Assembly (NCBI RefSeq): GCF_040546685.1 | Contig: NZ_JBEPOH010000001.1 | Location: forward strand, 3,348,001 to 3,412,000 | Reading direction: 5' to 3' | DNA: 64,000 nucleotides | From: Variovorax sp. OAS795 | GTDB taxonomy: Bacteria; Pseudomonadota; Gammaproteobacteria; Burkholderiales; Burkholderiaceae_C | Part shown: positions 53,964-64,000 of the stretch, piece after piece | Position numbering within the stretch: position 1 is the stretch's first letter | Layout of the letters: each line of letters opens with the position of its first letter | Translations under genes and position numbers: made by a program | Notes under the pieces: generated by a model | The model's database searches: none | The model's input: only the letters and a program-made list of their open reading frames with translations | Told to the model about the DNA's origin: nothing

Positions 53964-55406
53964 ATGACTTCAGTCGATGCCGATCCGGACGCCTTCCTCG
54001 CCCTTCTTGACTGCGGCCTGATCTCCAGCGCCCAGCATGAGGCAGTGATTGCCCATCCGGAGAACGCCGCGCTCCCGCCGCTTCCCGGCCCCGCGCACGC
54101 GCTGGCCTGGATGTGCGTGAAGGGACTGATCACCAGAAGTGATCTGAAAGCCACCGTCGAAGATCTCGAAAAGGCTGCGCCTGACCGCGACCGCTTCAGC
54201 ATTGCAGAAGACATCGCCTGGGAGGCAGAGGAAATGCTGGAGCTCGGCGACCGCGGCATCACGCACGAAGCCGTTACCGCGCTCTATAACGTCGGCCTGA
54301 TCGACATCGAAACGCGCGACATGGCGCTCGAGGAAACACCCCTCGTCGGCACCGCGCCTGCCGCGCCGGCAGATACGCTGGCATGGCTGGTGATCGACGG
54401 CCTGCTCGAACAGGAACAGTTCAAGCGCATGCTCGCCGAGGTCGAGGCCGAGGCAGTCTTTGCCACGGCGGCCGAGCGCGCGCGCATCGTCGCCGAAGCA
54501 CGCGTGGTGATCGCCGCCGACGAACACACAAGAAGCTTGGCGCATGCAAAGGCACGGCGCAAGCGCCGCAATGGCGCGTGGACGATCGGGCTGGCTGCGC
54601 TTGCGCTCGTTGCCTGGATCGGCTGGGGCATGTTCACCCCTGCCGATGCTCCGGCCTGCGATGCCGATTCCACGCGCGCCACGCTGCGGGGCCTCATGCT
54701 GCGGGTGTCGATCCAAGTGCGCAGGGAAACGCTTGATGTACGCGAAAAGTCCCAGATCGGCCTATACACGGTGAGCGGCATTCGACAGGTCGGCTATCGC
54801 AAGGACGAACGCATGCGCGGTTGCATGGCAACAATGACGCGGGGCGCCGCCACCACGTCCATCGCCTTCACCATCGGACCGGATTCCCCCGATGAAGCGG
54901 ACAAAATGATGGTGCGCGGCGCCAAGGAAGCCATCGTCCAGGCCCGCTTCGGAAATCTCGATGCGAACGGCAGGCCGCTCTACACTGCCGAACCGCTCGG
55001 CCGCGCAGCACTTGAGAAGGCCTTGCGAGAAGGCGTCGAAAACTTGCCGCGCTCGCTGTCCCGCCAAGCGGCCGAAAGCCTGATCGAGCGAATGGCCGAA
55101 CGCGCCCGGCAGGGCCGGCACACAGGGCTCGCAGCCACCGACCCGGACCGCAAGCGCAAGATCGCCGACTTCGAGCTCACAGGTGCTTGCCGCGCCCATG
55201 AGGACGGAACGAGCCATATCTGCCCACTGGTCATCGAGTACAACGACCGGCTGCTGAGCCTCACCGGCGGCACGTCGCTTGTGCTGCGGAGCGAATTCAC
55301 TTTCGTCCCTGAAAACGGCAGCTGGCGCATGGGCAACGACTTTGCCACGCGATTCGATCGCGCCCTGATGGACAGCCGCCGGGGCGAAGTCGCCCTGCCG
55401 CAATAG
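53964..55406 (+). CDS. Membrane protein with duplicated N-terminal unit, unknown function
   Basis: 480 residues. The N-terminal 190 contain two similar units: residues about 8-66 (LALLDCGLISSAQHEAV ... ALAWMCVKGLITRSDL) and about 108-165 (TALYNVGLIDIETRDMA ... TLAWLVIDGLLEQEQF). One transmembrane helix at about 210-230 (GAWTIGLAALALVAWIGWGM) separates this cytoplasmic part from a C-terminal, presumably periplasmic, domain of about 250 residues with four or so cysteines. I do not recognise a family. The gene stands alone between a terminator and a convergent transporter gene. Confidence 0.82.
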   Translation: MTSVDADPDAFLALLDCGLISSAQHEAVIAHPENAALPPLPGPAHALAWMCVKGLITRSDLKATVEDLEKAAPDRDRFSIAEDIAWEAEEMLELGDRGITHEAVTALYNVGLIDIETRDMALEETPLVGTAPAAPADTLAWLVIDGLLEQEQFKRMLAEVEAEAVFATAAERARIVAEARVVIAADEHTRSLAHAKARRKRRNGAWTIGLAALALVAWIGWGMFTPADAPACDADSTRATLRGLMLRVSIQVRRETLDVREKSQIGLYTVSGIRQVGYRKDERMRGCMATMTRGAATTSIAFTIGPDSPDEADKMMVRGAKEAIVQARFGNLDANGRPLYTAEPLGRAALEKALREGVENLPRSLSRQAAESLIERMAERARQGRHTGLAATDPDRKRKIADFELTGACRAHEDGTSHICPLVIEYNDRLLSLTGGTSLVLRSEFTFVPENGSWRMGNDFATRFDRALMDSRRGEVALPQ

Positions 55407-55425
55407 CCGGAGATACGCAGCGTTT

Positions 55426-56355
55426 CTAGTGCGCGCCGGGAAGCACGCCGTCGCTCACCGCCGCGCGGCGTCCGCGCATGGCCAGCAGTTCGTTGAACAC
55501 CAGCGCGCCGATGACCAGCACACCGCCGGTCAGCACGCTCGCAGCGGGTTCCTCGCCCGCACCGAGCCATGCCAGCGCAATGCCGAAGATCACTTCGAGC
55601 AGCGCGAGCAAAGCCACTTCGGGCGCCTTCAGCACCCGCGCACAAAGCACCGAGAGCACGCAGGGAATCGCGAGCTGGAACACGCCAAGGAAAGCCAGCA
55701 GGCCGAGGTCGTGCGGGGTCGCCTTGAACGGAAGCGCAAACGGCAGGGTGGCGAGCGTGCTGAGCGCGGCGCCGATGAGCACCGCGGGCACCAGGTCGAT
55801 GTTGCGCCCCTTGGCCTGCGCATGCTGGACCACGGTCCAGTTGGTGGCACCCGCGAGCGGCACGCAAAGCGCCACCAGCGTTCCGATCAGCGAGCCACCC
55901 GCCGGTCCGCCCTGCATCAGTTGCGTGCCGTACATCCACGCGATGCCCAGGCCGGCCACCACGATGGCGAGCCAGGTCCGGGCCGGCAGGCGGTGCCCGA
56001 TGAAAAGGCGCGCGGCCAGCGCGGTGAGCAGGGGCCCGAGAGACATCGTGACCAGCACGCTGGCCGTCGATGCCAGCGTGAGCGCCACCATGAAGGCCGT
56101 GAACATCACGGTCCAGCAGACGCCCGAGATCCAGAGCTCGCGCCCGCCGCTGCGTATCTGCGAGAACACCGCGCGGCCGCGCCAGAGCGGCAGGATCACC
56201 AGCAGCGCCACCATCGTGAAGAGGCTGCGCCAGAAGGTGATCTCGAAACTGTTCGCCTGCTCGAGGTGCCGCGTGACGACGCCCGCCGTGGCCCACATCA
56301 GGGTCACGGCGACCATCAGCCACACGGCCCCGCCGTGCGTCAGGCGCAGCAGCAT
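55426..56355 (-). CDS. EamA/DMT-family transporter
   Basis: 309 residues with ten hydrophobic helices in two EamA halves (LMWATAGVVTRHLEQANSFEI and LALLEVIFGIALAWLGAGE are typical). Exports small metabolites or amino acids; the substrate is not predictable. It starts 22 bases after typA on the same strand and could be read from the translation operon. Confidence 0.9.
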   Translation of the reverse strand: MLLRLTHGGAVWLMVAVTLMWATAGVVTRHLEQANSFEITFWRSLFTMVALLVILPLWRGRAVFSQIRSGGRELWISGVCWTVMFTAFMVALTLASTASVLVTMSLGPLLTALAARLFIGHRLPARTWLAIVVAGLGIAWMYGTQLMQGGPAGGSLIGTLVALCVPLAGATNWTVVQHAQAKGRNIDLVPAVLIGAALSTLATLPFALPFKATPHDLGLLAFLGVFQLAIPCVLSVLCARVLKAPEVALLALLEVIFGIALAWLGAGEEPAASVLTGGVLVIGALVFNELLAMRGRRAAVSDGVLPGAH

Positions 56356-56377
56356 CGGTCGACTGCGGTGAAGGCGA

Positions 56378-58213
56378 TCAGCTCGCCATGTCGCGGCTGG
56401 CGCGCTTGCGCTCGTTTTCCTTCAGGAAACGCTTGCGCAGGCGCACGCTCTTGGGCGTGATCTCGACCAGTTCGTCGTCCTCGATGAATTCCACGCCGTA
56501 TTCGAGAGTGAGTTCGATCGGCGGCGTGACCTTGATCGCGTCTTCCTTGCCCGAGACACGGAAGTTGGTCAGCTGCTTGGTGCGCGTCGCGTTCACCACC
56601 AGGTCGTTGTCGCGGCTGTGGATGCCGACGATCATGCCTTCGTACACCGGATCGTTCGCCTTCACGAACATGCGGCCGCGGTCGTCCAGCTTGCCCAATG
56701 CGTAGGTGAAGATTTCGCCGTCGTCCATGGAAATGAGCACGCCATTCTTGCGCCCGCCGATGTCGCCCTTGTGCGCCTCGTAGCTGTCGAAGATGTTGCT
56801 GATGAGGCCCGAGCCGCGCGTCAGGTTCAGGAATTCATTCGTGAAGCCGATCAGGCCACGCGCCGGGATGCGGTACTCCAGGCGCACACGGCCACGGCCG
56901 TCCGGTTCCATGTTGATCAGCTCGCCCTTGCGCTCGCCCAGCGCCTGCATCACGCCGCCCTGGTGCTGCTCTTCGATGTCGGCCGTGACCAGCTCGATGG
57001 GTTCGTGCTTCTCGCCGTCGACGGTGCGGAACACCACGCGCGGCTTCGACACGGCCATTTCATAGCCTTCGCGGCGCATGTTTTCCAAGAGGATGGTGAG
57101 GTGCAGTTCGCCGCGGCCCATCACTTCGAAGATGCCTTCTTCGTCGGTTTCGTTCACGCGCAGCGCAACGTTGTGCTGCAGTTCCTTCTGCAGGCGGTCC
57201 CAGATCTGGCGGCTGGTCACGAACTTGCCTTCGCGGCCGGCCAGCGGGCTGGTGTTGACGCAGAAATTCATGGTCAGGGTCGGCTCGTCGACCTTGAGCA
57301 TCGGCAGCGGTGCCGGGCTGGCGGGATCGGTCACGGTCACGCCGATGCCGATGTCGGCAATGCCGTTGATCAGCACGATTTCGCCCGGGCCGGCTTCGGT
57401 GGCCTGCACGCGGTCCAGGCCCTGGAAGGTCAGCACCTGGTTGACGCGGCCCTTCACTGCCTTGCCGTCCGGACCTTCCATCACCAGCACGTCGGTCATG
57501 GGCCTGATGGTGCCCTGGCTGATGCGGCCCACGCCGATGCGGCCGACGAAGGTCGAGAAGTCGAGCGCGGAGATCTGCAGCTGCAGCGGCGCTTCGGGAT
57601 CGCCCTTCTGGGCCGGCACGTGCTTCAGGATGGTGTTGAACAGGGCCGACATGTCGGGGCCCCACTGCTCGCCCGCCGCGCCTTCTTCGAGCGACGACCA
57701 GCCGTTGATGCCCGAGGCGTACACCACGGGGAAGTCGAGCTGTTCGTCGGTGGCGCCGAGCTTGTCGAACAGGTCGAAGGCGGCGTTCACCACCTTGTCG
57801 GGATTTGCGCCCGGCTTGTCGACCTTGTTCACGACCAGGATGGGCTTGAGGCCGAGGGCCAGCGCCTTCTTGGTCACGAAGCGCGTCTGCGGCATCGGGC
57901 CTTCCTGCGCGTCGATCAGCAGCACCACGCCGTCGACCATCGACAGCGCGCGTTCCACTTCACCGCCGAAGTCCGCGTGGCCCGGGGTGTCGACGATGTT
58001 GATGTGCGTGCCTTCCCAGGTCACGGCGCAGTTCTTGGCCAGGATCGTGATGCCACGTTCCTTTTCGATGGCGTTGTTGTCCATCACCGTGTCGACCACT
58101 TTCTCGTGCTCGGCAAAGGTGCCCGACTGCCGCAGCAGCTGGTCGACCATCGTGGTCTTGCCATGGTCCACGTGGGCAATGATGGCGATATTGCGGATTT
58201 GCTTGGTACTCAT
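56378..58213 (-). CDS. typA: Ribosome-associated GTPase BipA/TypA
   Basis: 611 residues. Translational GTPase important under stress and at low temperature. G motifs: AHVDHGKTT (about 13-21), [16 protein letters not shown]. The C-terminal domain specific to BipA follows. The start overlaps the truB stop by 4 bases (ATGA), so it is coupled to the translation operon. Confidence 0.97.
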   Translation of the reverse strand: MSTKQIRNIAIIAHVDHGKTTMVDQLLRQSGTFAEHEKVVDTVMDNNAIEKERGITILAKNCAVTWEGTHINIVDTPGHADFGGEVERALSMVDGVVLLIDAQEGPMPQTRFVTKKALALGLKPILVVNKVDKPGANPDKVVNAAFDLFDKLGATDEQLDFPVVYASGINGWSSLEEGAAGEQWGPDMSALFNTILKHVPAQKGDPEAPLQLQISALDFSTFVGRIGVGRISQGTIRPMTDVLVMEGPDGKAVKGRVNQVLTFQGLDRVQATEAGPGEIVLINGIADIGIGVTVTDPASPAPLPMLKVDEPTLTMNFCVNTSPLAGREGKFVTSRQIWDRLQKELQHNVALRVNETDEEGIFEVMGRGELHLTILLENMRREGYEMAVSKPRVVFRTVDGEKHEPIELVTADIEEQHQGGVMQALGERKGELINMEPDGRGRVRLEYRIPARGLIGFTNEFLNLTRGSGLISNIFDSYEAHKGDIGGRKNGVLISMDDGEIFTYALGKLDDRGRMFVKANDPVYEGMIVGIHSRDNDLVVNATRTKQLTNFRVSGKEDAIKVTPPIELTLEYGVEFIEDDELVEITPKSVRLRKRFLKENERKRASRDMAS

Positions 58214-59166
58214 GGTGTCACTTCGCTCTGTTGTGCGTTCAAAAGAATTTGCTGGATTTCGATGGGGTTCAGCAAGCGCCCCGGGATCAGTTCGTTGGCC
58301 GTGACATGGGCCGTGCCGAGAAATGCCGCCGGCTCGGCGCCGAACACCGCCACCTGGGCAGCATCGGCCCAATCGCCCCGGCGGCGCAGGCCCGACAGGA
58401 AGCGTGCCGCATCTTCGGTGCCCAGCGTGACGCGGCTGTGGCCTTCCACCAGCGACTCGGCAGGCAGGAGCCGTGCCAGGCGCTCGTCTTCGTCCATGGC
58501 TTCGAGCGCCTCGAGCGTGACGCACTGCGCCTCGCCGAAATCGCCGGTGGCCGTGCGGCGCAGGGAGGTCAGGTGCGCGCCGCAGCCCAGCGCCTCGCCG
58601 ATGTCCTCGCCGAGGGTCCGGATGTAGGTGCCCTTGCTCACGGTCGCGACGATGCGCAGCGAGACGTCGTCGGTGCGGCGCACCGACAGCGCGTGGATCA
58701 CGACGTCACGCGGCGCGCGCTCGATCTCGATGCCTTCGCGGGCGTACTCGTACAGCGCCTTGCCGTCCTTCTTGAGCGCGCTGTGCATCGGCGGCACCTG
58801 GCGGATCGGGCCGGTGAACTGCGCCTCGACGCGCGCCAGGTCTTCAGGCGTGACCTGCACGGGGCGCTCGGCGATCACCTCGCCCTCGGCATCGCCGGTG
58901 GCGGTCTTGATGCCCAGGCGGGCGGTGGCCTCGTAGGTCTTGTCGGCGTCGAGGTGCAGCTGGCTGAACTTGGTGGCCGCGCCAAAGCACAGCGGCAGCA
59001 CGCCGGTGGCCAGCGGATCGAGCGTGCCGGTGTGGCCCGCTTTTTCGGCGCGCAGCAACCACTTGGCCTTTTGCAAGGCCTGGTTGCTGGAGAGTCCCAG
59101 CGGTTTGTCGAGCAACAACACCCCATGCACAGGGCGCCGCTGCACCCTGGTGCGTGGCGCATTCAT
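58210..59166 (-). CDS. truB: tRNA pseudouridine-55 synthase
   Basis: 318 residues. Modifies U55 in the T-loop of all tRNAs. Catalytic Asp50 in [25 protein letters not shown] near the start, and a C-terminal PUA-like region ([20 protein letters not shown]). It starts 2 bases after rbfA. Confidence 0.96.
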   Translation of the reverse strand: MNAPRTRVQRRPVHGVLLLDKPLGLSSNQALQKAKWLLRAEKAGHTGTLDPLATGVLPLCFGAATKFSQLHLDADKTYEATARLGIKTATGDAEGEVIAERPVQVTPEDLARVEAQFTGPIRQVPPMHSALKKDGKALYEYAREGIEIERAPRDVVIHALSVRRTDDVSLRIVATVSKGTYIRTLGEDIGEALGCGAHLTSLRRTATGDFGEAQCVTLEALEAMDEDERLARLLPAESLVEGHSRVTLGTEDAARFLSGLRRRGDWADAAQVAVFGAEPAAFLGTAHVTANELIPGRLLNPIEIQQILLNAQQSEVTP

Positions 59167-59168
59167 GG

Positions 59169-59540
59169 TCAGTCGTCTTTCGAACGCGAGGCGACGGCCT
59201 GTGCGATGAGCGCATTCATGTCGGCCGCACGCTCGGTGGTGCGGTCGAACAGGAAGTGCAGCGTCGGCACGGTGTGGATGTGCAGGCGCTTGAACAGGCC
59301 GTTGCGGAGGAACCCCGCGGCCTGGTTCAGCGCTTCGGTGGTCTCGGCCACGTCGCCCGTGAGCATGCTGAAGTAGACCTTCGCATGCGCATAGTCGGGC
59401 GTGACCTCGACCGCCTGGATCGTGACCATGCCCACGCGCGGGTCCTTCAACTCGCGCGCGATCAGTTCCGTCAGGTCCCGCTGGATCTGGTCGGCAACCT
59501 TGAACGCGCGGTTGGGGGCGGCGGCTTTTCTTTTCGGCAT
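59169..59540 (-). CDS. rbfA: Ribosome-binding factor A
   Basis: 123 residues. A KH-fold protein for 30S subunit maturation and cold adaptation. [27 protein letters not shown] and [10 protein letters not shown] are family signatures. Lies 21 bases after infB and 2 before truB in the conserved nusA-infB-rbfA-truB order. Confidence 0.96.
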   Translation of the reverse strand: MPKRKAAAPNRAFKVADQIQRDLTELIARELKDPRVGMVTIQAVEVTPDYAHAKVYFSMLTGDVAETTEALNQAAGFLRNGLFKRLHIHTVPTLHFLFDRTTERAADMNALIAQAVASRSKDD

Positions 59541-59561
59541 GGACTCTCTCGCATCGAACGC

Positions 59562-62525
<2,964 letters not shown>

Positions 62526-62549
62526 ATTGGTTTCGTGCCTCCATGACCA

Positions 62550-64000
62550 TCACTCTTGGCCGGCGAACCAATGTTCGCGGGCTTTCAAGATGAGGGCTTT
62601 GGCGTCATCGGCGCTGTGGCCGGTGATCTCGGTGAGTTCATCGACCGCGAGGTCGGCGAGGTCGTCGCGGGTGTGCACACCCGCCTCGGCCAGCTTGGGA
62701 ATCAGCTCGGGGTCGAGGCCTTCGAGGTCGCGCAGGTTCTGCGAGACGGTCTCGACGCCCTCTTCCTTGGCGATTTCCATGGTCAGCAGCGCATCCTTGG
62801 CGCGCGTGCGCAGCTCGTTGATGGTGTCTTCATCGAAAGCTTCGATCTCCAGCATTTCGGAGATCGGCACATAGGCCACTTCTTCGAGGCTGTTGAAGCC
62901 TTCGGAGATCAGGATGTCGGCGATTTCCTCGTCGACGTCGAGCTTTTCCATGAACAGCTTGCGGCTGGCGTCGGTTTCGACGGCCTGCTTCTGCGCGGAT
63001 TCGTTGGCGTCCATGATGTTGATCTTCCAGCCAGTGAGGTCGGAAGCCAGGCGCACGTTCTGGCCGCCGCGGCCGATGGCGATGGCGAGGTTTTCCTCGT
63101 CGACCACCACGTCCATGGCGTGCTTTTCTTCGTCGACCACGATCGACGAGACATTGGCCGGGGCGAGCGCGCCGATCACGAACTGGGCCGGGTCTTCGCT
63201 CCACAGCACGATGTCCACGCGCTCGCCGGCGAGCTCGTTGGTCACGGCATTGACACGGGTGCCGCGCACGCCGACGCAGGTGCCGATCGGGTCGACACGC
63301 TTGTCATGCGAGAGCACGGCGATCTTGGCGCGCGAACCGGGGTCGCGGGCGCAGCTCTTGATCTCGAGCAGGCCCTGTTCGATTTCAGGTACTTCCTGGC
63401 GGAACAGCTCGATCATGAACTCGGGCGCCGAGCGCGAGAGGATGATCGGCGCGCCGCGCAGCGTCAGGTCGACTTCCATGATCATGGCGCGCACGCGGTC
63501 GCCATTGCGGAGGTTCTCCTTGGCGATCATCTCGCTGCGGCGCAGGCGCCCTTCGACGCGGCCGGCCTCCACGATGATGTCGCCCTTGTCCAGGCGCTTG
63601 ACGGTGCCCACGAAGATCTTGTCGCCGCGCGACATGAAGTCGTTCAGCAGCATTTCGCGCTCGGCGTCGCGGATCTTCTGCAGGATCACCTGCTTGGCGG
63701 CCATGGCGCCGATGCGGCCGATCGGCACCGAGTCCACCGATTCCTCGATGTACTCGTCGACCTCGATGTCGGGCATTTCTTCCTTGGCTTCGAACAGGAG
63801 GATTTCCTGGTCGGGCAGCTGCAGGCCGGCTTCGTCCGGAACGACGTGCCAGCGGCGGAAGGTTTCATAGTCGCCGCTGTCGCGGTCCACGGCCACGCGG
63901 ATGTCCACGTCGCCCGCATAGAGCTTCTTGGTGGCTTGCGCCAGAGCGGATTCGACCGCGCCGAAGACCACGTCGCGCTCGACGTTCTTCTCTCGCGAGA
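62550..64000 (-). CDS. nusA: Transcription termination/antitermination factor NusA (5' end outside window)
   Basis: About 483 residues visible; the frame is open to the window edge ([21 protein letters not shown]), so about ten N-terminal residues are missing. S1 domain ([20 protein letters not shown]), two KH domains ([20 protein letters not shown] and [18 protein letters not shown]), and two acidic C-terminal repeats, as in E. coli. First visible gene of the leftward operon; rimP would be expected just outside. Confidence 0.97.
   Translation of the reverse strand, partial: SREKNVERDVVFGAVESALAQATKKLYAGDVDIRVAVDRDSGDYETFRRWHVVPDEAGLQLPDQEILLFEAKEEMPDIEVDEYIEESVDSVPIGRIGAMAAKQVILQKIRDAEREMLLNDFMSRGDKIFVGTVKRLDKGDIIVEAGRVEGRLRRSEMIAKENLRNGDRVRAMIMEVDLTLRGAPIILSRSAPEFMIELFRQEVPEIEQGLLEIKSCARDPGSRAKIAVLSHDKRVDPIGTCVGVRGTRVNAVTNELAGERVDIVLWSEDPAQFVIGALAPANVSSIVVDEEKHAMDVVVDEENLAIAIGRGGQNVRLASDLTGWKINIMDANESAQKQAVETDASRKLFMEKLDVDEEIADILISEGFNSLEEVAYVPISEMLEIEAFDEDTINELRTRAKDALLTMEIAKEEGVETVSQNLRDLEGLDPELIPKLAEAGVHTRDDLADLAVDELTEITGHSADDAKALILKAREHWFAGQE

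Overview
The window is very GC-rich and reads as a chromosomal segment of a Comamonadaceae betaproteobacterium, most likely Variovorax. This rests on gene content and gene-neighbour patterns, not on a database match. It holds about 65 protein genes. I see no rRNA, tRNA, CRISPR array, insertion sequence or prophage.

Region by region. (1) 1-3961: 3' end of a phosphoketolase, then an OmpR-type regulator and a PAS-GAF hybrid kinase. (2) 3987-14389: a complete cbb3 oxidase block. It comprises ccoNOQP-ccoG-ccoH, a small membrane protein, hemN and a TauE-like gene in one leftward operon, ccoI-ccoS in a second, and a divergent universal stress gene. Two perfect FNR/Anr boxes mark it as a low-oxygen regulon. 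(3) 14413-19991: AraC regulator, aldo/keto reductase and the biotin genes bioA-bioF-bioD. (4) 20474-24073: a DNA repair group of UdgX, an AlkB-like oxygenase and a nuclease-helicase of the Rad3/DinG class with a perfect LexA box. (5) 24212-30802: a tight signalling operon: CHASE3-GAF hybrid kinase with three receivers, CheR, CheB, receiver-kinase and lone receiver, with no chemoreceptor. A cyclase-FHA protein converges on it. (6) 32046-36578: LdcA, a TadA-hydrolase fusion, PaiB, and secreted ankyrin and HbpS-like proteins. (7) 36714-38843: a FixJ-type two-component pair whose kinase is frameshifted so that it runs in frame into its own regulator. Tandem operator-like dyads lie in front of the HbpS-ankyrin genes. 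(8) 40033-44189: a salicylate 5-hydroxylase operon (nagAa-G-H-Ab) with divergent nagR and a NahR-type operator; the large subunit is frameshifted. (9) 44215-49431: tag, a secreted intradiol dioxygenase, and guaB and guaA separated by a VapBC toxin-antitoxin pair. (10) 49611-53787: rnfH-ratA divergent from smpB, then an ECF sigma/anti-sigma pair flanked by two paralogous secreted proteins. (11) 53964-64000: a two-repeat membrane protein, a DMT transporter and the typA-truB-rbfA-infB-nusA translation operon, with nusA cut by the window edge.

The best candidates for undescribed biology are the CheR/CheB phosphorelay without a receptor, the kinase/regulator-HbpS-ankyrin module with two dyads 22 bp apart, the SOS-linked repair group, and the ECF locus with duplicated secreted proteins. 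The two frameshifts lie 4 kb apart, both in short G/C runs, so sequencing error must be excluded before either is treated as biology.
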